The notes under the pieces were generated by a model that was given only the letters and a program-made list of their open reading frames with translations, was not told where the DNA came from and did not search any database. A program made the translations under genes and the position numbers. From DATATV01 sp035551355 (lineage in GTDB: Bacteria > Actinomycetota > Actinomycetes > Mycobacteriales > Pseudonocardiaceae), in assembly GCA_035551355.1 (NCBI GenBank), contig DASZNF010000119.1, forward strand, positions 1 through 47,795: a DNA stretch of 47,795 nt, read 5' to 3'. Shown piece by piece: positions 24,478-31,219 of the stretch. Each line of letters opens with the position of its first letter. Positions within the stretch are counted from its first letter, which is position 1.

Positions 24478-24483
24478 TACGAT
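24478..24483 (+). promoter_or_regulatory. -10 element TACGAT, leaderless phosphatase gene
   Basis: TACGAT lies 6 nt before the GTG at 24490. A TGTGAC at 24456-24461 could be the -35 box with 16-bp spacing. No ribosome site precedes the start. Confidence 0.5.
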
Positions 24484-24489
24484 GACTCG

Positions 24490-25107
24490 GTGGCAGAAAA
24501 CGATCCACCTGTGGTGTACGTGTTGCGGCACGGCGAGACCCGGTGGTCGGTCACCGGCCAGCACACGGGTCGCACCGATGTGGCGCTCACCGTCGAGGGC
24601 GAGCAGCAGGCTCGCCGCGCCGGGCTGGTTCTCAGCCGACTACGCGGCACCGACGTGCCTCCCGCCCTCGTGCTGGCCAGTCCCCGTGAACGAGCTCAGC
24701 ACACGGCCGAGCTGGCCGGGCTGGCCGTGGACGAGGTCACCGAGGAGCTCGCCGAATGGGACTACGGCGACTACGAGGGCCTGACCACCGCGCAGATCCG
24801 CGAGAAGGTGCCCAACTGGACGGTCTGGTCACATCCGATCCCCAACGGGGAAGCCGCCGAGGCGGTCGGCAAGCGCGCGGCGGCGCTGCTCGACCGGGTG
24901 ACCGGAGCGCTGGCGACCGGGGACGTGATCCTGGTCGGGCACGGGCACTTCAGCCGGGTGCTGATCGCCGCGTGGCTGGGGCTGCCGGCCGCCGAAGGGG
25001 TCCGGTTCGCGATCGATCCGGCCGGGATGACGGTGCTGGGCAGTGAGCGCGGCGAGCGGCAGGTGCGCCGGTCCAACATTCCGCCGTGGCCGACCGAAGA
25101 GCCATAG
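24490..25107 (+). CDS. histidine phosphatase superfamily (phosphoglycerate-mutase-like) protein
   Basis: The protein has 205 residues. The RHG motif VYVLRHGETRWS holds the phospho-accepting His. An Arg and Glu follow in ASPRERAQHTAEL and EWDYGDYEGLT, and the second catalytic His is in LVGHGHFSRVL. This set fits a cofactor-independent phosphatase rather than a glycolytic mutase. The GTG at 24490 is chosen because it lies 6 nt after a TACGAT -10 element and gives the standard N-terminus; the frame upstream is Arg-rich shadow. It is followed 5 bp later by a GNAT gene, probably in the same transcript. The substrate is unknown. Confidence 0.85.
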   Translation: MAENDPPVVYVLRHGETRWSVTGQHTGRTDVALTVEGEQQARRAGLVLSRLRGTDVPPALVLASPRERAQHTAELAGLAVDEVTEELAEWDYGDYEGLTTAQIREKVPNWTVWSHPIPNGEAAEAVGKRAAALLDRVTGALATGDVILVGHGHFSRVLIAAWLGLPAAEGVRFAIDPAGMTVLGSERGERQVRRSNIPPWPTEEP

Positions 25108-25112
25108 AACCT

Positions 25113-25610
25113 ATGGCGGACAACCGAATTCGCCGGGCTAGACCGTCCGATGTGGACTCCATGGTCGGTCTGGTCCGGGATCTGGCCGAGTACGAACGCG
25201 CGCTCGATCAGTGCACGCTGACCAGCGAGCAGTTGCACACCGCGCTGTTCGCCGCGCAGCCTGCCGTGTTCGCGCACGTGGGCGAATCGGCCGGCGCCGT
25301 GGTCGGGCTGGCCCTGTGGTTTCGCAGCTTCTCCACCTGGGACGGCGTGCACGGGATCTACCTTGAGGACCTCTACGTCCGGCCGGAACTGCGCGGCTCC
25401 GGGCTGGGCACCGCACTGCTGGGCGAGCTCGCCGCGGAGTGCGTGCGCAACGGCTACACCCGGCTGCAGTGGTCGGTGCTGAAGTGGAACGAACCGAGCA
25501 TCGGGTTCTACCGCTCGCTGGGCGCGTTGCCGCAGGACGAGTGGGATGTGTACCGCTTGAGTGGCGAGGCTCTCACCCGATTCGGTACTTCTCAGGTTTC
25601 TCTGGGCTGA
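25113..25610 (+). CDS. GNAT acetyltransferase, spermidine/spermine (diamine) N-acetyltransferase-like
   Basis: The protein has 165 residues. The N-terminus IRRARPSDVDSMVGLVRDLA with EYER, the tract ALWFRSFSTWDGVHGIYLED, and motif A LYVRPELRGSGLGTALLGEL closely follow the SSAT-like subgroup, which includes thialysine and polyamine acetyltransferases. The C-terminal WNEPSIGFYRSLGA completes the GNAT fold. The ATG at 25113 follows the phosphatase stop by 5 bp and has only a weak ribosome site, so translational coupling is likely. Diamine or lysine-analogue acetylation is an inference from the family; the fold is certain. Confidence 0.88.
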   Translation: MADNRIRRARPSDVDSMVGLVRDLAEYERALDQCTLTSEQLHTALFAAQPAVFAHVGESAGAVVGLALWFRSFSTWDGVHGIYLEDLYVRPELRGSGLGTALLGELAAECVRNGYTRLQWSVLKWNEPSIGFYRSLGALPQDEWDVYRLSGEALTRFGTSQVSLG

Positions 25611-25651
25611 TTCTGGGGGTTTTGCGGGTTACAGCAGGTTGAGTGGGTCAC

Positions 25652-25670
25652 GTGGGGTTACGAACCCCAC
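25652..25670. repeat. hairpin GTGGGGTT-ACG-AACCCCAC upstream of the PP2C gene
   Basis: Perfect 8-bp arms with a 3-nt loop, 42 bp after the GNAT stop and ending 21 bp before the PP2C start. It may be a terminator without a T tract, or a leader hairpin or operator. Confidence 0.5.
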
Positions 25671-25690
25671 CCGGCCCCGAGGAGGCTGAC

Positions 25691-26449
25691 ATGCTGACCG
25701 CTCCCCTGCCCGCGATCCCGCTCCTGCGCTGGGATGCCGTGAGCCGCCTCGGCGACCGCACCGTCAACGCCGACAGCACCGCCACCCACCGCGATCCGGT
25801 CACCGGCCGCACCGCCTTCGCGGTGGCCGACGGCATCGGCGACTCGGACGCCGCGGCCCGGGCCGCCTGGCTGGTCGCGCGCACCGCGGCCGAGGCCGCC
25901 GCGGGCGGTATGAGCCCGGCCGAGGCCCTGCTCGCGGCGCAGGACGCGCTGTGGACCAACCTGCCCGACGAGGCGGACGGGGACGCGGTGCTGGCCATCG
26001 CGGTGCCCGACGCCGGGCCGGAGGGCCACTCGCTGGACGTCGCCTGGGTGGGTGACGCCCGGGTCTACCACTGGAACGGCCGGATCCTGGAGCAGGTCAC
26101 CACCGACCACACCGTGGCCGAGTACTTCCGCTCCCGCGGTCAGCAGCCCAGCTCGCGCATGGAGCACATGGTCACCACCAGCGTGCGCACCGCGCCCAGG
26201 GACCGGATCGGGCGCAGCCGGACCGCGCTGGGCCCGGGCCGGTTGCTGGTGTGCTCGGACGGGGTGCACAAGCCGCTGCCGGTGGGGAAGCTGCGCGAAC
26301 TGCTGGACCGGCCGGTCACCCCGGAAACCGCGGCCGAGTTGTTGGTCGGCGCGGCGCTGGAGTTCGGCGGGCGGGACAACACCACCGCGCTGGTGGTGGA
26401 CCACCTGCGGCCCAGCTCGCCGGACACCCCGGAGGGCCTGGCCGCCTAG
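25691..26449 (+). CDS. PP2C-family serine/threonine protein phosphatase
   Basis: The protein has 252 residues. PP2C motifs are seen in order: the N-terminal D of NADST (in place of NEDA/D), FAVADGIGDS (metal Asp-Gly), VAWVGDARVYHWNGRI, ITTDHTVAEYFRSRG-like QVTTDHTVAEYF, LLVCSDGVHKPL, and GGRDNTTALVV. It is soluble with no added sensor domain. It dephosphorylates Ser/Thr proteins, possibly reversing Hanks-type kinases. The ATG at 25691 has GAGGAGG upstream (25679-25685); an earlier in-frame start at 25643 would lie across the hairpin at 25652-25670. Confidence 0.88.
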   Translation: MLTAPLPAIPLLRWDAVSRLGDRTVNADSTATHRDPVTGRTAFAVADGIGDSDAAARAAWLVARTAAEAAAGGMSPAEALLAAQDALWTNLPDEADGDAVLAIAVPDAGPEGHSLDVAWVGDARVYHWNGRILEQVTTDHTVAEYFRSRGQQPSSRMEHMVTTSVRTAPRDRIGRSRTALGPGRLLVCSDGVHKPLPVGKLRELLDRPVTPETAAELLVGAALEFGGRDNTTALVVDHLRPSSPDTPEGLAA

Positions 26450-26475
26450 GAAATCACGCGGCGGGGCCACACGGG

Positions 26476-26525
26476 GAGGGGCCAGGAGCCGGTCAGTTGT
26501 GAGGGACCAGGAGCCGGTCAGTTGT
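26476..26525. repeat. tandem duplication of a 25-bp unit covering a stop codon
   Basis: 26476-26500 and 26501-26525 are adjacent copies with one mismatch (position 6 of the unit). The right copy contains the stop codon and last codons of the minus-strand membrane-protein gene (stop 26518-26520). The left copy lies just beyond it. Confidence 0.85.
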
Positions 26526-26913
26526 ACTGGCGGGCCGCCCACACCCGGGACTCGCGCAGGAACAGCAGCACGATCACGGCCACGCAGTAGATCGCCACCA
26601 GCACCCCGGCCAGCACCTGACCGGACGGGCCGAGCACGTAGTAGCAGACGCCCAGCAGCAGCAGTTGCAGCATCGCGGCCGGGGTGCGCGACCAGCGCCT
26701 GCCCTTGAGCAGGCCGTAGGCCACCGCCAGCACGGCCGCGGACAGCACCACGAAGTACCCGGTCTCGCCGAACTCGGCGCCGGCCAGTTTGCCCGCGGCG
26801 GTCAGCGCGTGGATGAGCACCGCGACGGCGAACACCACACCGGTCAGGCCCTGCAGCGCGACCATCGTCCCGGCCACCAGAACCGGACGGGGGGCGGTGG
26901 TGGACAGCGGCAC
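26518..26913 (-). CDS. small four-helix integral membrane protein of unknown function
   Basis: The protein has 131 residues with four hydrophobic segments, near residues 10-40, 52-70, 78-97 and 98-120. It has a basic loop KGRRWSRTP between helices 2 and 3. The short cytosolic tail ends SRVWAARQYN. The GTG at 26913 has GAGGA upstream. This size and topology match many actinobacterial uncharacterised membrane proteins. I recognise no catalytic motif. It is divergent from the lipid kinase gene. Its last codons lie in a 25-bp tandem duplication (26476-26525). Confidence 0.75.
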   Translation of the reverse strand: MPLSTTAPRPVLVAGTMVALQGLTGVVFAVAVLIHALTAAGKLAGAEFGETGYFVVLSAAVLAVAYGLLKGRRWSRTPAAMLQLLLLGVCYYVLGPSGQVLAGVLVAIYCVAVIVLLFLRESRVWAARQYN

Positions 26914-27103
26914 GACGGGGTCCTCTTCCTGGGGGATCGGGCCGGATGACCCGACTGGATCAAGGCGAGATCACGGTGGGTGTGCACCGCGAATTCTAGG
27001 CCACCCGGACGGCCGGTATCGTCAGGCCAGGTTCAGGAGCGAAGATCTGATCGAGCTTGGACCATGTTCCTCGGGTATGGCGTGCAGACGGTCGTCTGGG
27101 TGC

Positions 27104-27155
27104 ACTCGCCAGTGCGGGAACGGCCCGTGCGGGATGGCCCGCACGGGCGGCGAGT
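27104..27155. repeat. nested inverted repeat, possible structured RNA
   Basis: An outer stem ACTCGCC (27104-27110) pairs with GGCGAGT (27149-27155). Inside it, a perfect 11-bp stem (27123-27133 with 27138-27148, GCCCGTGCGGG) has an ATGG loop. One side carries a 12-nt bulge. The inner stem could be a terminator, but both neighbouring genes start away from it. Confidence 0.5.
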
Positions 27156-27213
27156 CGGAAGGGAGCTGTCTCCTCGGAGCTCCGCGTGCCGGTCGTCACC
27201 GGCAGGCGTGACC

Positions 27214-27219
27214 TAGGCT
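27214..27219 (+). promoter_or_regulatory. -10 element TAGGCT, leaderless lipid kinase gene
   Basis: It ends 7 nt before the GTG at 27227. There is no ribosome site, so transcription probably starts at the initiation codon. Confidence 0.45.
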
Positions 27220-27226
27220 GAGTCGT

Positions 27227-28150
27227 GTGCGTGCCCTTCTGGTGGTCAACCCGCAGGCAACCGCGACGACTCCGGCCGGGCGGGATGTGCTGGCGCACGC
27301 CCTGGCCAGCGACGTGAAGCTGGACGTGCTGGAGACCAGCTACCGGGGGCACGCCCGGGACGCGGCCGCGCAGGCCGCGGCCGACGGGGTGGACCTGGTC
27401 GTCGCGCACGGCGGCGACGGCACGGTCAACGAGGTGGTGAACGGCCTGATGTCGGTGGCCGGGCCGAACGACGCGCCGCCTGCGCCGATGCTGGGCGTGG
27501 TGCCCGGCGGTTCGGCCAACGTGTTCGCCCGGGCCCTCGGCCTGCCCCGCGATCCGGTGGAGGCCACCTATCGCCTGCTCCAGGCCATCGAGACCGGGCA
27601 CAGCCGCGATGTCGGCCTCGGTCAGGCCAACGGCCGGTGGTTCACCTTCAACGCCGGGGTCGGCTGGGACGCCGAGGTGGTGGCCGCGGTGGACGAACAG
27701 CGGCGCAAGGTCGCCAGTCCCGCGCTGTACGCGCGCACCGCGCTGGCCAAGTACGCCCGGCAGGCCACCCGCGGCCAGAAGTTGACCTTGTCCTGGCCGG
27801 GCGCCGAGCCGGTCGAGGGGGCCCGGATGGCGTTCGTGTGCAACACCGATCCGTGGACCTATCTGGGCGGCAGGCCGATCCGGTTGCTGCCCAACTGCAC
27901 GTTCGAGCAGGGGCTGAGCCTGTTCGCGCTGCACACCATGTCCGCGCCCACCGTGCTGCGGCACCTGGCCCAGATCCTGCGCGGCGGGCCGCCGCCGCAC
28001 GGCAAGCACCTGATCAGCGAGGACGACCTGCCCCGGATCGTGGTGACCGCGGACGAGCCGATCCGGTTTCAGGTCGATGGAGACCTCGCAGGCGAGGATT
28101 CCCGTGTAGAATTCGTGTCAGCGCCGGAAGCGTTGCGTGTCGCGGTGTGA
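27227..28150 (+). CDS. diacylglycerol kinase / sphingosine kinase family lipid kinase
   Basis: The protein has 307 residues. The catalytic-domain motifs are LLVVNPQATATTPAG, the nucleotide loop VVAHGGDGTVNEVVNGL, and GVVPGGSANVFARALGLP. The C-terminal beta domain includes FTFNAGVGWDAEVV and VCNTDPWTYLGGRPI, and it ends with RFQVDGDLAGE. It phosphorylates diacylglycerol or a related lipid at the cytosolic membrane face. The GGSAN variant of the second motif is the usual actinobacterial form. The gene lies next to whiB1 as in related genomes. The start is the GTG at 27227, 7 nt after TAGGCT. The exact lipid is not determinable. Confidence 0.9.
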   Translation: MRALLVVNPQATATTPAGRDVLAHALASDVKLDVLETSYRGHARDAAAQAAADGVDLVVAHGGDGTVNEVVNGLMSVAGPNDAPPAPMLGVVPGGSANVFARALGLPRDPVEATYRLLQAIETGHSRDVGLGQANGRWFTFNAGVGWDAEVVAAVDEQRRKVASPALYARTALAKYARQATRGQKLTLSWPGAEPVEGARMAFVCNTDPWTYLGGRPIRLLPNCTFEQGLSLFALHTMSAPTVLRHLAQILRGGPPPHGKHLISEDDLPRIVVTADEPIRFQVDGDLAGEDSRVEFVSAPEALRVAV

Positions 28151-28267
28151 CGTGTCTTGCACCGTCAGCTGTGACCGTCCCGTAACCAGGCTGCGACGTA
28201 GCCGCGATCTGCTTGTGGCCGCGCTCGTCGCGTTGCGAATCCGATGGTCAGGATCGTCGATCTTTCG

Positions 28268-28283
28268 GGTGAGTTCTCTCACC
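28268..28283. promoter_or_regulatory. CRP-like operator (distal): GGTGA-N6-TCACC
   Basis: The sequence is GGTGAGTTCTCTCACC, with GTGA-N6-TCAC exactly as in the CRP/FNR-family consensus. Its centre is 50 bp upstream of the centre of the second site (28318-28333). It lies 118 bp before whiB1. Confidence 0.6.
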
Positions 28284-28289
28284 GGGTAG

Positions 28290-28305
28290 GTCAAAAGGCC
28301 TTGAC
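28290..28305. repeat. dyad GTCAA-N6-TTGAC between the two CRP-like sites
   Basis: Five-bp arms around AAGGCC. Its right arm is part of a TTGACA hexamer at 28301-28306, a possible -35 box. It may be a separate regulator site. Confidence 0.4.
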
Positions 28306-28317
28306 ATTGGCGCAGTT

Positions 28318-28333
28318 CGTGAAAGCATTCACA
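28318..28333. promoter_or_regulatory. CRP-like operator (proximal): CGTGA-N6-TCACA
   Basis: The sequence is CGTGAAAGCATTCACA, nine of ten bases of TGTGA-N6-TCACA. A TACGAA at 28356-28361 could be the -10 box, placing this site near -42, the class II activator position. In M. tuberculosis whiB1 is known to be controlled by CRP (Rv3676). Confidence 0.65.
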
Positions 28334-28400
28334 AGCACCCCGACGACCAACCCCATACGAATGGTGCGCTGAAGCGCGCCTAGCGAAGGAGCAGGGAACA

Positions 28401-28652
28401 ATGGACTGGCGCCACCGCGCGGCCTGCCGTGACGAGGACCCCGAGCTGTTCTTCCCCGTAGGGAACAGCGGTCCTGCGCTGCTGCAGATCGCCGAGGCGA
28501 AAGCGGTTTGCCGACGTTGTCCGGTCGCTTCGAGCTGCCTGACCTGGGCACTTGAGAGCGGACAGGACGCAGGCGTCTGGGGCGGCATGAGCGAGGACGA
28601 GCGGCGTGCGCTCAAGCGCCGCAACCGGACCCGGGCCCGCACCATCGCCTGA
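28401..28652 (+). CDS. whiB1: WhiB1-type iron-sulfur transcriptional regulator
   Basis: The protein has 83 residues. Four cluster Cys are at 9, 37, 40 and 46 (AACR, CRRCPVASSC), followed by the WhiB turn GVWGG (58-62) and the basic tail RRALKRRNRTRAR for DNA contact. It binds a [4Fe-4S] cluster and the primary sigma factor. In mycobacteria WhiB1 is essential and NO-sensitive. ATG 28401 has AAGGAG upstream. The 250-bp upstream region carries two CRP-like operators. The order lipid kinase - whiB1 - pdtaS matches mycobacterial synteny, which supports the WhiB1 assignment over other paralogues. Confidence 0.95.
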   Translation: MDWRHRAACRDEDPELFFPVGNSGPALLQIAEAKAVCRRCPVASSCLTWALESGQDAGVWGGMSEDERRALKRRNRTRARTIA

Positions 28653-28663
28653 CAATTGACCGA

Positions 28664-28704
28664 AACAAGACCGGCCGGCGGGTTCTCCGCCCGCCGGTCT
28701 TGTT
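28664..28704. terminator. bidirectional terminator after whiB1
   Basis: Outer 11-bp arms (28664-28674 and 28694-28704) and an inner 8-bp stem CCGGCGGG/CCCGCCGG compete or stack. The left side is A-rich and the right side ends TCTTGTT. It lies 11 bp after the whiB1 stop. Confidence 0.8.
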
Positions 28705-28964
28705 CGTTTCGGGTCCGTTGACCAATAACAAACAGATCAACCATTGCCGACGAATGCACCGGTGCGCGCCGCCGTTGTGACTTCCGCACACCGGCCAGCG
28801 CAGAATGCCAACCGCTCAGCGCACGCCGAACCGATCAACAACGCGGCTTTTACACGATCTTCGAAGCCATTCTTTGAGCGGCGACCGTTGATCAGCCCGG
28901 CGGGTCGATCCGGCCGGTTCGGTCGATCGGCTCGGCTGGTCGGCGTGCTGGTCGAGGCGGTTGA
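28705..28964. other. 260-bp non-coding gap between convergent whiB1 and pdtaS
   Basis: No coding or RNA gene is supported. The words GATCAA/TTGATC recur several times (near 28736, 28828, 28888 and 28959), without a clear dyad structure. Confidence 0.4.
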
Positions 28965-30515
28965 TCAGCGCTGTTTGCGCAGCGGGATGCGCAGCACCGC
29001 GTCGGTGCCCCCGCGTTCCCGGCGGCGCAGGCTCAGCGAGCCGCGCAGTTCGCTGTCCACCAGGGTGCGCACGATCTGCAGGCCCAGTCGCTCGGTGCGC
29101 TCCAGGGAGAACGCCCGGGGCAGGCCGATGCCCTCGTCCAGGATGTTGATGTCCAGCCACTTGGCCGAGCGCTCCACGTGCAACAGCACCTCGCCCCGCC
29201 GGGGCGGGGGATAGGCGTGCTCGAACGCGTTCTGCAGGAGCTCGGTCAGCACCAGCACCAGCGGGGTGGCCCGATCGGCGGAGATCACCCCGAAATCGCC
29301 CTCTCGGCGCACGCTCACCCGGCCCTCTGTGCCGGCCAGGTCACCCATCATGGGGATCACCCGGTCGACCAGCTCGTCCAGGTTCATCTGCTCGTCCACC
29401 GACATGGACAGCGTCTCGTGCACCATGGCGATCGAGGTGACCCGGCGGACCGACTCGGTCAGCGCGTCCCGGGCCTCGGTGCTGCTGGTGCGCCGGGACT
29501 GCAGGCGCAGCAGCGCGGCCACGGTCTGCAGGTTGTTCTTCACCCGGTGGTGGATCTCCCGGATGGTGGCGTCCTTGGACAACAGCGCCCTGTCCCGCCG
29601 CTTCACCTCGGTGACGTCTCGCACCAACACCAGCGCGCCGGCCGGTTTTCCTTTGGGACGCAACGGAAGCGCCCGGAACAACACGGACGCCCCCTGCCGG
29701 GTCTCGGCCTCGAACCGGGCGGTGGGATTGCCCTCAAGGGCCGCGCGGATGCGCTGCGCGGCCTCGGTGGCGTCGAACGGGTCGGCGATCAGCGCCCGGG
29801 TGAGCAGGGCCAGCCGCAGCCCGACCAGATCGGCCGCGTGCCCCATCCGGTGATAGGCGGACAGCGCGTTGGGGCTGGCGAACACCACCGAGCCGGTGGA
29901 GTCCAGCCGGATAAGCCCGTCCCCCACCCGGGGGCTGGTGTGCACGTCGGGGGCGCGTTCCGGGGCCGGGTAGGAGCCGTCGGCGACCATCTGGCACAGA
30001 TCGGCCGCGGCGCCAAGATAGGCGATCTCCAGCGAGCTGGGCACCCGGGGCACGGCCAGGTTGGTGTCCCGGGACAGCACCGCGATGACCTCGTCGTCGT
30101 AGACCACCGGGATGGCTTCCCGGCGCACCGGCACCTCAAGGTGCCAGACCGGGTCCTCCTCCCGGCAGATGCGCCGTTCGGTGAGCGCGCGGTGAAGCTG
30201 CGGGTGCTCGACGACGCCGGACACGGTGCCCACCATGTCCTCGGTGTGCGCGGTCAGGCCGGTGGTCGGCCGGGCCTGCGCGATGCACAGGTAGGCCTCG
30301 CCGGTCGGCGTGCCCAGCAGCACGGCCGGACCGGGATCGGCGTCGGTGGCGCCGTTGCCGTTCGGTGGCTCGTCGGGCAGCGGGACCCAGAGCAGGAAGT
30401 CGGCGAAGGACAGGTCGGACATCAACTGCCACTCGCCGACGACCCGCTGGAGGTGGTCGACGGAGGCGCCGGGCAGCTTGGTGTGCTCGGCCAGCAGATC
30501 AGCGAGAGTGGACAC
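28965..30515 (-). CDS. pdtaS: cytosolic sensor histidine kinase PdtaS
   Basis: The protein has 516 residues. An N-terminal GAF-like domain (about 1-180) and a PAS-like domain (about 190-310, LIRLDSTGSVVFASPNALSA) are followed by a HisKA_2-type phosphoacceptor IREIHHRVKNNLQTVAALL near residue 320. The ATPase part has N-box LTELLQNAFEHAY near 425 and DEGIGLP near 462. No membrane helix is seen. In mycobacteria PdtaS phosphorylates the RNA-binding ANTAR regulator PdtaR. The matching regulator is not in this window. The start is the GTG at 30515. Length, domains and position next to whiB1 and sigH all fit Rv3220c. Confidence 0.93.
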   Translation of the reverse strand: MSTLADLLAEHTKLPGASVDHLQRVVGEWQLMSDLSFADFLLWVPLPDEPPNGNGATDADPGPAVLLGTPTGEAYLCIAQARPTTGLTAHTEDMVGTVSGVVEHPQLHRALTERRICREEDPVWHLEVPVRREAIPVVYDDEVIAVLSRDTNLAVPRVPSSLEIAYLGAAADLCQMVADGSYPAPERAPDVHTSPRVGDGLIRLDSTGSVVFASPNALSAYHRMGHAADLVGLRLALLTRALIADPFDATEAAQRIRAALEGNPTARFEAETRQGASVLFRALPLRPKGKPAGALVLVRDVTEVKRRDRALLSKDATIREIHHRVKNNLQTVAALLRLQSRRTSSTEARDALTESVRRVTSIAMVHETLSMSVDEQMNLDELVDRVIPMMGDLAGTEGRVSVRREGDFGVISADRATPLVLVLTELLQNAFEHAYPPPRRGEVLLHVERSAKWLDINILDEGIGLPRAFSLERTERLGLQIVRTLVDSELRGSLSLRRRERGGTDAVLRIPLRKQR

Positions 30516-30718
30516 GGATGCGGCAGCTCACTCCACGACGAGAACGAGGTCGGTTTCCGGCAGTTGCGTGGTCATCGGCTCCAACCCACGATCACGGTCT
30601 TGATCTCTTCGACCCTATCCCCGATCCGACCATGACGCGCGCGGGTCTTCTCGGGGCAAGCCGTTCGCCCGAATCGGGCATGACACACTGGAAGTATTCC
30701 AAATCGAAGGAGGGACCC

Positions 30719-30793
30719 ATGTCCAAGCGCGCCCGCAAGCGCCGCGACCGGAAGAAGTCCGGCGCCAACCACGGCAACCGGCCGAACAGCTGA
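30719..30793 (+). CDS. small ribosomal protein bL37
   Basis: This 24-residue protein starts MSKRARKRRDRKKSGANHGN and ends RPNS. It is almost identical in pattern to the tiny basic bL37 seen in mycobacterial 50S structures (MAKRGRKK-type start, ANHGKRPN end). A perfect AAGGAGGG ribosome site is at 30707-30714, and a strong terminator at 30813-30849 ends the unit, so this is a real monocistronic gene despite its size. It is divergent from pdtaS. Such genes are often missed in annotation. It binds 23S rRNA near the subunit interface in mycobacteria. Confidence 0.93.
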   Translation: MSKRARKRRDRKKSGANHGNRPNS

Positions 30794-30812
30794 CGTCACC
30801 CGCTGACGTGCA

Positions 30813-30849
30813 CACGCCCCGGCGGTCCAGCAGGACCGGCCGGGGCGTG
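30813..30849. terminator. terminator between bL37 and rsrA (convergent)
   Basis: CACGCCCCGGC (30813-30823) pairs with 30839-30849 and GGTCC with GGACC around an AGCA loop. One G bulges. It is followed by CGTTTCTC. It serves bL37 and probably also the convergent rsrA gene. Confidence 0.85.
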
Positions 30850-30874
30850 CCGTTTCTCGCGCTTGTCGCCGCGG

Positions 30875-31219
30875 TCAGTCCTGGTGGTACTCGACCGTGG
30901 TGTGCCGCACCTCGACGCCGACCGCGGCCCCGCTGGCGTCGCGTTCCACGGTGACCTCGGCCTGTTCCAGCACGGCCGAGCGGATCTCCGCGCGCAGCCG
31001 CTCCTTGAACGTGTCCGGCGCGTGCTCGCCGCCGCACTTGCGGGCCAGCAGCAGCTTGAGGTGCTCCTCGATGCCGTACTGCTCAAGGCACGGGCCGCAC
31101 TCGTCGAGATGCTGCTTGAGCTTCTGCTTGCGATCGGGCGTGCACTCGTCGTCGACCAGCAGCCAGATCTCGGCCAGCAGCGTGGAGCAGTCGGTTTCGT
31201 GGGGTTTGCCGCAGCTCAC
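30875..31219 (-). CDS. rsrA: zinc-binding redox anti-sigma factor (RsrA/RshA type)
   Basis: The protein has 114 residues with the ZAS signature H37-x3-C41-x2-C44 (HLDECGPC), plus Cys3 and Cys11 near the N-terminus. In RsrA of Streptomyces coelicolor and RshA of M. tuberculosis, oxidation of this zinc thiol centre releases the sigma factor. The GTG at 31219 overlaps the sigma stop as GTGA, so the partner proteins are translationally coupled. The C-terminal half (VTVERDASGAAVGVEVRH) is less conserved. It acts in the cytosol by binding the sigma factor encoded immediately upstream. Confidence 0.93.
   Translation of the reverse strand: MSCGKPHETDCSTLLAEIWLLVDDECTPDRKQKLKQHLDECGPCLEQYGIEEHLKLLLARKCGGEHAPDTFKERLRAEIRSAVLEQAEVTVERDASGAAVGVEVRHTTVEYHQD

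Larger units (their letters stand above)
26914..27226. other. 313-bp divergent intergenic region with a strong nested inverted repeat
   Basis: No gene is supported: the ORFs here are short and Arg-rich. The notable content is the nested stem at 27104-27155 and the -10-like TAGGCT at 27214-27219. Confidence 0.5.
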
